The notes: generated by a model not told the origin, from the letters alone. Shown: positions 1-5,010, counted from the stretch's first letter. The stretch: 5,010 nt of DNA from an uncultured Lachnospiraceae bacterium (GCA_900557385.1 USSP01000154.1:1-5010); one strand, 5' to 3'. Program-made: numbers and translations.

Positions 1-22
1 AGGCTTTTTTAAGCAACTCGAT

Positions 23-1597
23 TTATTCAAACTCAATCGTTCCAGGTGGTTTACTGGTCAAATCGTAAAATACGCGGTTGACCCCTTTCACCTCGTTGAT
101 AATTCGGCTCATGACTTTCTGAAGGACTTCAAAAGGTATTTGTGCTGCCTCAGCAGTCATAAAGTCTACGGTATTAACTGCGCGAAGGGCTACGGCATAA
201 TCATAGGTTCTTTCATCACCCATAACACCCACACTGCGCATGTTGGTCAGGGCTGCGAAATACTGGTTGGGCATCCAGGCAGGAGTCGTACCGTTCTCTT
301 TGCGGTATGCCTCCACCGCATTGTCCACTTCCTCACGGTAAATGGCATCTGCATCTTGTACAATGCGAACTTTATCTCCATTTACTTCGCCAATAATGCG
401 GATACCAAGTCCAGGGCCGGGGAAAGGCTGACGGAATACCAGTTTCTCAGGGATTCCCAATTCCAGTCCGGCTTTGCGTACTTCATCTTTAAAAAGGTTG
501 CGGAGGGGCTCAATGATTTCTTTGAAATCAACGAAATCGGGAAGTCCTCCCACATTATGGTGGGATTTAATTACTGCGGATTCGCCACCCAGACCGCTTT
601 CTACGACATCCGGATAGATAGTTCCCTGTGCCAGGAAGTCTACGGCTCCGATTTTCTTTGCTTCTTCTTCAAAGACGCGGATAAATTCCTCACCGATAAT
701 CTTTCTCTTCTGCTCCGGTTCCGTCACACCAGCAAGTTTTGCATAGTAGCGTTCCTGGGCGTTGACACGGATAAAATTCAAATCAAACTGTCCGCCGGCA
801 CCAAATACCGCTTCTACTTCATCCCCTTCATTTTTGCGAAGCAAACCATGATCCACAAATACGCAAGTAAGCTGTTTCCCGATTGCTCTGGAAAGGAGTC
901 CTGCTGCTACGGAAGAATCTACGCCGCCAGACAAAGCCAAAAGCACTTTGCCATCGCCTACCTTTTCACGAATAGCCTTTACAGACTCTTCCACGAAAGA
1001 ATCCATACGCCAATCACCCTTGCATCCGCAGATATTGCGTACAAAGTTGTACAGCATCTTGGATCCTTCTGCTGTATGAAGTACCTCGGGGTGGAACTGA
1101 ATCGCATACAAACCTTTTTCCACACATTCGGCTGCAGCTACCGGACAATTCTCCGTAGTTGCCACGGCGCGAAAACCCGGAGCCATCTCTGCAATGTAGT
1201 CGAAGTGACTCATCCAACATACGGTATGTGGCGTCACATCGGTGAAAAGTTTAGAGGTGTTGTCCACATCCACCTCGGTCTTGCCATACTCACGCACTTT
1301 AGCTCTGGCAACATGTCCGCCCAGGACATGTGCCATAAGCTGTGCGCCATAGCACAGTCCCAGCACCGGAATACCCAGTTCAAAAAGTTCCGGAGAACAA
1401 GTGGCAGCGCCCTCTTCATAGCAGCTGCTCGGTCCTCCGGTCAAGATGATTCCCTTAGGATTCATCGCTTTGATCTTGTTCAAGTCAGTCTTATAGGAAT
1501 AGATCTCGCAGTAGACATTACATTCTCTGACACGTCTGGCAACCAGCTGATTATACTGTCCACCGAAATCGATGACAACGATCAGTTCCTTATCCAT
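23..1597 (-). CDS. guaA: GMP synthase (glutamine-hydrolysing)
   Basis: This cytosolic enzyme catalyses the last step of GMP synthesis: XMP + ATP + glutamine gives GMP + AMP + PPi + glutamate. The sequence shows a class I glutamine amidotransferase domain at about residues 6-195, numbered from the first Met. Its nucleophile is Cys83 in GLCYGAQ, and His170 and Glu172 in FHPEV complete the triad. An ATP-pyrophosphatase domain follows, with the P-loop SGGVDSS at 224-230, and then the C-terminal dimerisation/XMP-binding domain with PFPGPGLGIR, ending in KPPGTIEFE. At 524-525 aa the length equals the E. coli enzyme. Two ATGs are adjacent (1600 and 1597). The AGGAGG at 1609-1604 lies 3 nt from the first and 6 nt from the second, so 1597 is preferred. 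The gene is probably monocistronic, downstream of spoIIID, with its own promoter. The leader is too short for a guanine riboswitch. One small oddity is MSHFD at 130-134, where G or T is more usual than F. The assignment is essentially certain. Confidence 0.98.
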   Translation of the reverse strand: MDKELIVVIDFGGQYNQLVARRVRECNVYCEIYSYKTDLNKIKAMNPKGIILTGGPSSCYEEGAATCSPELFELGIPVLGLCYGAQLMAHVLGGHVARAKVREYGKTEVDVDNTSKLFTDVTPHTVCWMSHFDYIAEMAPGFRAVATTENCPVAAAECVEKGLYAIQFHPEVLHTAEGSKMLYNFVRNICGCKGDWRMDSFVEESVKAIREKVGDGKVLLALSGGVDSSVAAGLLSRAIGKQLTCVFVDHGLLRKNEGDEVEAVFGAGGQFDLNFIRVNAQERYYAKLAGVTEPEQKRKIIGEEFIRVFEEEAKKIGAVDFLAQGTIYPDVVESGLGGESAVIKSHHNVGGLPDFVDFKEIIEPLRNLFKDEVRKAGLELGIPEKLVFRQPFPGPGLGIRIIGEVNGDKVRIVQDADAIYREEVDNAVEAYRKENGTTPAWMPNQYFAALTNMRSVGVMGDERTYDYAVALRAVNTVDFMTAEAAQIPFEVLQKVMSRIINEVKGVNRVFYDLTSKPPGTIEFE

Positions 1598-1603
1598 CAT
1601 TTT

Positions 1604-1609
1604 CCTCCT
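1604..1609 (-). promoter_or_regulatory. guaA ribosome binding site
   Basis: A perfect AGGAGG lies on the minus strand, followed by AAA and then two consecutive ATG codons. Gram-positive spacing of 5-9 nt favours the second ATG (1597), giving a 524-aa protein. Confidence 0.85.
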
Positions 1610-1634
1610 GTGAGTATTTTCTTATCTATTATTT

Positions 1635-1664
1635 ATTATGTGACATATATATAGATAAAGTCAA
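1635..1664 (-). promoter_or_regulatory. Probable sigma-A promoter of guaA
   Basis: On the minus strand, TTGACT (1664-1659, 5/6 match to the -35) is followed by an 18-nt AT-rich spacer and CATAAT (1640-1635, 5/6 match to the -10). Transcription would start near 1628, leaving about 30 nt of leader with the AGGAGG. This is inferred from consensus matching only. Confidence 0.65.
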
Positions 1665-1685
1665 AGTATTTTTTGCTCTTTTCCG

Positions 1686-1694
1686 ATTATACCA
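1686..1694 (-). promoter_or_regulatory. Possible second, extended -10 promoter for guaA
   Basis: TGGTATAAT on the minus strand is a perfect extended -10 element (TGn plus TATAAT), just downstream of the spoIIID stem-loop. The -35 region is poor: the best is TTTTGT (1714-1709) at 17-nt spacing. Transcription from here would give a leader of about 80 nt in which I see no riboswitch-like fold. Confidence 0.3.
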
Positions 1695-1710
1695 TGCTCC
1701 CCGGAGAAAC

Positions 1711-1739
1711 AAAAGGAAAAAGCATCAGTTCTTCTGATG
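1711..1739 (-). terminator. Weak intrinsic terminator overlapping the end of spoIIID
   Basis: On the minus strand, CATCAG, loop AAGAA, CTGATG forms a perfect 6-bp stem (arms 1739-1734 and 1728-1723). It is followed by C, TTTTT, CC, TTTT. The spoIIID stop codon TGA (1727-1725) lies within the 3' arm. The stem is short and low in GC and the T-run is interrupted, so read-through into guaA is plausible. Confidence 0.45.
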
Positions 1740-1979
1740 AATATATTTTTCCTTGGTCGCCATACCTCCGCGGATGTGACGTTCAGATTTGTTTACATCC
1801 AGTACTTTACGTACCTCTCCACCCAAAGAAGGATTAATCTGATGAAGTCGTTCCGTTACATCCTTATGTACCGTACTCTTACTAATTCCATAATGTTTGG
1901 CCGCCTGACGCACGGTAGCGTTATTTCCAATAATATATTGGGCGATCTCCAACACCCGTTCTTCAATGTATCCTTTCAA
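1725..1979 (-). CDS. spoIIID: Stage III sporulation transcriptional regulator SpoIIID
   Basis: SpoIIID is a small DNA-binding protein that activates and represses genes in the mother cell during sporulation, between the sigma-E and sigma-K phases. The 84-aa product begins KGYIEERVLEIAQYI after the initiator. It carries a helix-turn-helix at about residues 22-41 (ATVRQAAKHYGISKSTVHKD) and the family's basic C-terminal region KSERHIRGGMATKEKY at 64-79. Both closely resemble the B. subtilis protein as I recall it (VSKSTVHKDLTERL, KSIRHLRGGEATKLKY). The frame is open further upstream to an ATG at 2129, but that would add 50 residues foreign to the family. A TTG at 1979 has AGGGG 8 nt upstream (1992-1988) and starts exactly where homologues start, so TTG is chosen. 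A sigma-E-type promoter lies just upstream. It diverges from trkA. Confidence 0.93.
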   Translation of the reverse strand: MKGYIEERVLEIAQYIIGNNATVRQAAKHYGISKSTVHKDVTERLHQINPSLGGEVRKVLDVNKSERHIRGGMATKEKYIHQKN

Positions 1980-1987
1980 GAGAAATA

Positions 1988-1992
1988 CCCCT
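1988..1992 (-). promoter_or_regulatory. spoIIID ribosome binding site that decides a TTG start
   Basis: AGGGG on the minus strand lies 8 nt before TTG at 1979. No other start codon in this frame near the family's N-terminus has a comparable site. Confidence 0.7.
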
Positions 1993-2008
1993 GACGATTC
2001 TTTTTTAC

Positions 2009-2038
2009 AGTGTATGAGTGTTTCGGATGGGATATGCC
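2009..2038 (-). promoter_or_regulatory. Sigma-E-type promoter of spoIIID
   Basis: On the minus strand, GGCATATC (2038-2031) fits the sigma-E -35 consensus (kmATATT) at 6 of 7 positions. After a 14-nt spacer, CATACACT (2016-2009) fits the -10 consensus CATACAmT completely. A start near 2002 would leave a leader of about 24 nt carrying the AGGGG site. In B. subtilis spoIIID is sigma-E dependent, so motif and gene identity agree. The consensus is recalled from memory. Confidence 0.75.
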
Positions 2039-2050
2039 GGAAAAGCCTCA

Positions 2051-2082
2051 ACATTGTGCAAAGAACACATTGTGCAAAGAAC
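2051..2082. repeat. Perfect tandem repeat, 2 x 16 bp, in the spoIIID/trkA divergent region
   Basis: ACATTGTGCAAAGAAC occurs twice with no gap (2051-2066 and 2067-2082), and the following AT may begin a decayed third unit. Relative to the inferred spoIIID start near 2002, the repeats lie at about -49 to -80. They end just upstream of the expected trkA -35 position. Across the unit boundary, AAGAACACAT (2061-2070) matches 9 of 10 positions of the SpoIIID consensus WWRRACARNY, and AAGAACATAA (2077-2086) matches 8. It is a candidate operator with no direct proof. Confidence 0.9.
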
Positions 2083-2105
2083 ATAATGCTTTTTCCCCCT
2101 GGGGA

Positions 2106-2114
2106 TGCTATAAT
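2106..2114 (+). promoter_or_regulatory. Extended -10 promoter of trkA
   Basis: TGCTATAAT is a perfect extended -10 (TG at 2106-2107, TATAAT at 2109-2114). The -35 region at 17-nt spacing (2086-2091, ATGCTT) is poor, as expected for an extended -10 promoter or one needing an activator. Transcription would begin near 2121, giving a leader of about 32 nt. I see no c-di-AMP (ydaO-type) riboswitch, and there is no room for one. Confidence 0.6.
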
Positions 2115-2142
2115 AGTCTCCGTGAACACAATGAAATCGTGC

Positions 2143-2146
2143 GAGG
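2143..2146 (+). promoter_or_regulatory. trkA ribosome binding site
   Basis: GAGG lies 6 nt before ATG at 2153. It is weaker than the AGGAGG of guaA and trkH. An ATG at 2131 is out of frame with trkA and is not used. Confidence 0.6.
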
Positions 2147-2152
2147 TTTATC

Positions 2153-3529
2153 ATGAATACATTAAAAATCATTATCGTGGGCTGTGGAAAGGTAGGTTCC
2201 ACCCTGGTGGAGCGCCTGACCCAGGAAGGCCACGATATTTCCATTATTGACAAAGATCCCGATGCCGTGCAAACCCTCACCGGTCTGTATGACATCATTG
2301 GTATCGTGGGAAACGGTGCCAGCTACAGCATCCAAATGGAGGCAGACATTCACTCTGCAGATTTGCTGATAGCGGTTACCGGTTCCGATGAGTTGAATCT
2401 CCTGTGTTGCACCATTGCCAAACAGGTAGGTAACTGTGCTACGATTGCCAGAGTCCGCACCCCGGATTACAGCCGGGAGGTTGGATATCTCCGTGAGAAG
2501 CTTGGCCTGACCATGATCATCAACCCGGAGTTAGAAACTGCTAACGAAACAGCGCGGATTTTGTATCTGCCCACAGCCTTGGAGGTCAACTCCTTTGCCC
2601 ACGGACAGGTAGAAATGACCAAGTTAAAAATCCCCGCTGACAATGTATTGGACGGTATGAAGATTGCCGATTTAGGAAGATCTCTGGACAAAAATATCGT
2701 GGACAATATCATTATCTGTGCAGTGGAGCGGGAGGGACATGTGCATATTCCTTCCGGATCTTCCCATCTGCAGGCAGGGGATGTGATTTCCTTTGTGGCA
2801 GCCCGTTCGGTTGCCAAGAAATTTCTGGAGAAAATCGGGTTTAAGACCAAGCGGGTGAACAACACCATGATTATCGGTGGCGGCAAGGCAGCCTACTATC
2901 TGGCTGCCCAGCTTCTTTCCCGTAATATCGATGTGAAAATTATCGAGACGGATCGCACACGCTGTGAGGAATTGAATGTACTGCTTCCCAAAGCTGTCAT
3001 CATTAACGGTGATGGAACCGATGAGGAGCTGCTTCGGGAAGAGGGTCTTCCCTACGCAGAGTCTTTTGTTCCCCTTACCGGTATTGATGAGGAAAATATC
3101 CTGCTGACTCTCCATGCCCGTGCGGTATCCAATGCCAAAGTAATCACGAAGATTAACCGGATTGCTTTCAAGGAAGCTATCAACCGTCTGGATCTGGGCA
3201 GTGTGGTTTATCCCCGCTACATCACAGCGGAGGCCATTATCGCTTACGTGCGTGCAAAGAGCAATTCTCGGGGAGACAATATCGAAACATTGTATCACAT
3301 TTTTGACTCCCGGGCGGAGGCCATCGAGTTCCGTGTAACGAATGCCTGTAGTGTAACCGGCGTTCCTCTGATGCAGCTTTCCATGAAAAAGGATTTAATC
3401 ATCTCCTTTATTTCCAGAGGTGGCAAAATTCTGATTCCCAGTGGTCAGGACACCATTGAAGTAGGGGATTCCGTAATGGTTGTCACCACCCACACCGGCT
3501 TTAACGATATTTCCGATATTCTGGCATAG
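2153..3529 (+). CDS. trkA: Trk system potassium uptake protein TrkA
   Basis: TrkA is the cytosolic regulatory subunit that forms a ring under the TrkH pore and gates K+ uptake in response to bound nucleotides. The 458-aa product has the tandem architecture of E. coli TrkA, also 458 aa. The first Rossmann RCK_N domain (about 1-130) has GCGKVG (G10, G12, G15) and the ribose-binding acidic D33 in IIDKD. The first RCK_C domain spans about 140-225. The second Rossmann domain (about 235-350) has GGGKAA (G242, G244, A247) and E265 in IIETD. The second RCK_C spans about 370-458. Both nucleotide sites look intact. It heads an operon with trkH: its TAG stop overlaps the trkH AGGAGG, and the gap is 11 nt. 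It diverges from spoIIID across a repeat-bearing intergenic region. The full two-repeat length distinguishes it from single-RCK KtrA. Confidence 0.97.
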   Translation: MNTLKIIIVGCGKVGSTLVERLTQEGHDISIIDKDPDAVQTLTGLYDIIGIVGNGASYSIQMEADIHSADLLIAVTGSDELNLLCCTIAKQVGNCATIARVRTPDYSREVGYLREKLGLTMIINPELETANETARILYLPTALEVNSFAHGQVEMTKLKIPADNVLDGMKIADLGRSLDKNIVDNIIICAVEREGHVHIPSGSSHLQAGDVISFVAARSVAKKFLEKIGFKTKRVNNTMIIGGGKAAYYLAAQLLSRNIDVKIIETDRTRCEELNVLLPKAVIINGDGTDEELLREEGLPYAESFVPLTGIDEENILLTLHARAVSNAKVITKINRIAFKEAINRLDLGSVVYPRYITAEAIIAYVRAKSNSRGDNIETLYHIFDSRAEAIEFRVTNACSVTGVPLMQLSMKKDLIISFISRGGKILIPSGQDTIEVGDSVMVVTTHTGFNDISDILA

Positions 3530-3533
3530 GAGG
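3528..3533 (+). promoter_or_regulatory. trkH ribosome binding site
   Basis: A perfect AGGAGG overlaps the trkA stop codon TAG (3527-3529) and lies 7 nt before GTG at 3541. It fixes a GTG start for trkH and suggests translational coupling with trkA. Confidence 0.85.
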
Positions 3534-3540
3534 TTGCATT

Positions 3541-3993
3541 GTGAATACATCCATTGTTCGTTATGTTCTGGGCACGGTTCTGAAAATGGAGGCAGCACTT
3601 TTTCTGCTTCCTATGCTGATCGCTGCGATTTATCAGGAAAAGCAGGGCTTTGCCTATGTAATTACTGCATTGCTTTCTCTGATTCTTGGTATGATTATGA
3701 CACGGCGCAAGCCCAGAAATAATGTGTTTTATTTAAAAGAAGGATGCGTGACCACGTCCCTGAGTTGGATTCTTATGAGTCTTGTGGGCTGTCTGCCCTT
3801 TGTGATAACGGGAGAAATTCCCAGTTTTGTAGATGCGTTGTTTGAAACCATCTCCGGTTTTACCACCACCGGAGCCAGTATTTTGAATGATGTGGAAGCC
3901 CTGTCCCACGCGTCCCTCATGTGGCGTAGCTTCACCCATTGGGTAGGTGGAAACGTTCTATTGACTTTTAGAATAAAACGTGCATCAACCTGA
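3541..3993 (+). CDS. trkH: TrkH N-terminal fragment (K+ uptake pore, loop 1)
   Basis: This 150-codon piece is the start of the TrkH membrane pore, which conducts K+ under TrkA control. The GTG start is fixed by AGGAGG 7 nt upstream. Residues 9-31, 36-54 and about 72-91 are hydrophobic membrane segments. Residues 94-115 form the first pore loop with the filter motif TTTGAS (108-113), and family-typical WRSFTHWVGG follows at 128-137. After G137 the sequence (NVLLTFRIKRAST, then stop) no longer resembles the expected MGVLVF-type helix and carries charged residues. The fragment therefore holds only the first of four pore repeats, cut inside its second helix. By itself it cannot make a channel. 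Its stop TGA overlaps the ATG of the downstream piece by 1 nt. Confidence 0.85.
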   Translation: MNTSIVRYVLGTVLKMEAALFLLPMLIAAIYQEKQGFAYVITALLSLILGMIMTRRKPRNNVFYLKEGCVTTSLSWILMSLVGCLPFVITGEIPSFVDALFETISGFTTTGASILNDVEALSHASLMWRSFTHWVGGNVLLTFRIKRAST

Positions 3994-4010
3994 TGCGGGC
4001 GGAAAGCCCG
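3982..4010 (+). other. Two adjacent perfect stem-loops at the trkH break
   Basis: GCATCA, loop ACC, TGATGC forms a perfect 6-bp stem at 3982-3996. Sharing its last base, CGGGC, loop GGAAA, GCCCG forms a perfect 5-bp stem at 3996-4010. The first contains the stop/start overlap TGATG. The second overlaps codons for the conserved RAESPG and may simply reflect codon choice. Such small inverted repeats are known hot spots for template-switch and slippage mutations. Confidence 0.7.
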
Positions 4011-5006
4011 GGACCCTCCGTAGGCAAGCTGGTTCCCAAAGTCCGATATACTGCCCGGATTCTTTACGGAATTTACGTAGGTCTGACCATCATTGAGTTT
4101 TTATTTCTCTTATTAGGAAGAATGCCATTATTTGATGCCATTACCACTACTTTTGGAACGGCAGGAACCGGTGGATTCAGTATCAAAAATGACAGCATGA
4201 TGAGTTATTCCCCCTACATTCAATGGGTGGTTGCCATTTTTATGATTATCTTCGGCATCAACTTTAATGTATATTATCTGATGCTGTTTCACAATTTTAA
4301 AAAGGCATTCCATGTGGAAGAGCTTTGGTATTTCTTACTGATTATTGCCGGTTCTGTCGGTATTATCTGTTATAACACCCATCAGATGTTTGCAAATCTG
4401 GCTGAAACCCTCCGGCATGCTACCTTCCAGGTGGCTTCCATCATTTCCTCCACAGGTTTCGCCACGGTGGATTTTGATTTATGGTCCCAGACCAGCCGGA
4501 CACTGCTTGTGGTACTGATGCTGATCGGCGCCTGCGCCGGCAGTACCGGTGGCGGCATCAAGGTATCCCGTATCGTGATTGCCGTAAAAACCGTAATTAA
4601 GGAACTGCATTCCTATATTCATCCGAAAAGTGTACGGAAAGTAATGTTTGAAGGGAAACCGGTGGATCATGATGTGGTTCGTTCCATCAATGTCTTTCTG
4701 GTCGCATACATGTTACTTATTATTGCTTCCACTCTGTTGATTTCCTTTGAAGGATACGATTTTGTCACAAACTTTACTGCAGTGGTTACCACATTAAGCA
4801 ATATCGGACCTGGCCTTTCAAAGGTCGGTCCGACATGTAACTTTAGTTTCTTTCATCCATTTACAAAGCTGGTATTGATGTTTGATATGCTGGCAGGACG
4901 TCTGGAATTGTTCCCTGTCCTGTTATTGTTCCATCCCGCTTTATGGAAGGATACTTTTTCCCAGAGGATTCTCCATCATGACTGTGCAAAGAAATCCTTA
5001 CACTAA
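3993..5006 (+). CDS. trkH: TrkH C-terminal fragment (K+ uptake pore, loops 2-4)
   Basis: This 337-codon piece begins at the conserved MRAESPGPSVGKLVPKV of TrkH, normally an internal Met. It contains the remaining three pore repeats. Loop 2 is FGTAGTGGFS (54-63), loop 3 SSTGFAT (152-158) and loop 4 LSNIGPGLS (268-276). The gating loop GSTGGGIKVSR is at 183-193, and the conserved DMLAGRLE at 298-305. Hydrophobic helices lie at about 23-41, 77-99, 111-127, 170-182, 233-251 and 291-313. No ribosome binding site precedes ATG 3993, so translation would need reinitiation at the TGATG overlap or a frameshift. The tail after ALWK (residues 320-337) extends past the usual family end and overlaps a possible next gene. 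The TrkH family assignment is firm, but function as a separate protein is doubtful. Confidence 0.85.
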   Translation: MRAESPGPSVGKLVPKVRYTARILYGIYVGLTIIEFLFLLLGRMPLFDAITTTFGTAGTGGFSIKNDSMMSYSPYIQWVVAIFMIIFGINFNVYYLMLFHNFKKAFHVEELWYFLLIIAGSVGIICYNTHQMFANLAETLRHATFQVASIISSTGFATVDFDLWSQTSRTLLVVLMLIGACAGSTGGGIKVSRIVIAVKTVIKELHSYIHPKSVRKVMFEGKPVDHDVVRSINVFLVAYMLLIIASTLLISFEGYDFVTNFTAVVTTLSNIGPGLSKVGPTCNFSFFHPFTKLVLMFDMLAGRLELFPVLLLFHPALWKDTFSQRILHHDCAKKSLH

Positions 5007-5010
5007 CCGC
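4978..5010 (+). CDS. Possible start of the next gene, cut by the window end
   Basis: ATG at 4978 opens a frame (MTVQRNPYTNR) that stays open to the end of the window. AGAGGA (4963-4968) lies 9 nt upstream, a plausible ribosome binding site. The frame overlaps the trkH tail by 29 nt in the +2 register. Eleven codons are too few to identify a family, and the case rests only on the start signal and on the unusual C-terminal extension of trkH over the same bases. Confidence 0.3.
   Translation, partial: MTVQRNPYTNR

Larger units (their letters stand above)
3541..5006 (+). pseudogene. trkH: trkH locus as a whole: reading frame broken near 3952-3992
   Basis: The locus encodes a TrkH-type K+ channel subunit from GTG 3541 to TAA 5006, but in two frames. 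The 5' part ends at TGA 3991-3993, and the 3' part resumes in the -1 frame at ATG 3993. Families of this type normally run GG, then a hydrophobic helix of roughly 20 residues, then NLMRAESPG. Here only about 38 nt separate GG from the LMRAES codons instead of about 60, so there is a net loss of roughly 22 nt plus sequence replacement. A single point frameshift does not explain it. Possible causes are a real inactivating lesion, strain variation, or an assembly or sequencing error. All four filter loops survive in the pieces. Confidence 0.75.

Noticed and set aside
1..22. The guaA terminator: GCTT, AAAA, AAGC on the minus strand after the stop.
   Set aside because: The stem is 4 bp and A/T-heavy, and the sequence that would hold the T-run lies outside the window, so it cannot be supported.
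1199..1213. GuaA MSHFD, with Phe where Gly or Thr is usual.
   Set aside because: It is a single substitution next to intact catalytic residues in an otherwise full-length enzyme. It is not evidence of inactivation.
140..1654. A 504-codon open frame on the plus strand opposite guaA.
   Set aside because: It is fully antisense to a textbook guaA, has no recognisable domain or ribosome binding site, and is low in hydrophobic-core patterning. Long antisense frames arise from codon bias.
1610..1680. A guanine (purine) riboswitch in front of guaA, common in Firmicutes.
   Set aside because: The leader from the main promoter is about 30 nt. Even from the possible upstream promoter it is about 80 nt, AT-rich, and lacks the paired core of that riboswitch class.
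1980..2129. A 50-residue N-terminal extension of spoIIID starting at ATG 2129.
   Set aside because: It lies upstream of the sigma-E promoter, covers the tandem repeat, and has no counterpart in SpoIIID proteins. The TTG at 1979 has a good ribosome binding site.
2100..2152. A c-di-AMP (ydaO/yuaA) riboswitch in front of trkA.
   Set aside because: Only about 32 nt separate the inferred transcript start from the ATG, far too short for this riboswitch.
1966..2250. A 94-codon plus-strand frame across the intergenic region into trkA.
   Set aside because: It overlaps the spoIIID start, both promoters and trkA in another frame. The translation shows no domain.
4831..4845. Cys in VGPTCNF after TrkH filter loop 4.
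   Set aside because: This position follows the filter and varies in the family as I recall it. The filter glycine in NIGPG is intact.

Overview
The window looks like chromosomal DNA from a spore-forming, anaerobic Firmicute, most likely a Lachnospiraceae-type clostridium. The clues are a SpoIIID sporulation regulator with a sigma-E-type promoter, strong AGGAGG ribosome binding sites, TTG and GTG starts beside ATG starts, moderate GC content, and the clostridial flavour of the GuaA and Trk proteins. The family-level placement is an inference from remembered protein flavour, not from a search.

Layout. On the minus strand, reading right to left, lie spoIIID (1979 to 1725) and then guaA (1597 or 1600 down to 23). 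Each appears to have its own promoter, and a small stem-loop followed by T-runs overlaps the spoIIID stop. On the plus strand, diverging from spoIIID, lies a Trk potassium-uptake operon: trkA (2153-3529), then trkH 11 nt later (GTG at 3541). The spoIIID/trkA intergenic region (1980-2152) holds a good sigma-E promoter for spoIIID, an extended -10 promoter for trkA and, between them, a perfect 16-bp tandem repeat (2051-2082). A possible next gene starts at 4978, overlapping the end of trkH, and runs out of the window.

How the genes work together. GuaA makes GMP from XMP and is housekeeping. TrkA is the cytosolic nucleotide-binding gating ring of a potassium channel-like transporter, and TrkH is its membrane pore. 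SpoIIID is a mother-cell sporulation regulator made after engulfment begins. The tandem repeat carries near-matches to the B. subtilis SpoIIID consensus, so it could serve spoIIID autoregulation, Trk control, or both.

The main anomaly is trkH. Its reading frame is broken just after the first selectivity-filter loop, at about 3952-3992. The bases that should encode the following membrane helix are replaced by a shorter, unrelated-looking stretch that ends in a TGATG stop/start overlap and sits next to two perfect small hairpins. TrkH therefore reads as two pieces (150 and 337 codons) that together contain all four filter loops but lack an intact helix between loops 1 and 2. No tRNA, rRNA, CRISPR array, insertion sequence or clearly novel system was seen.
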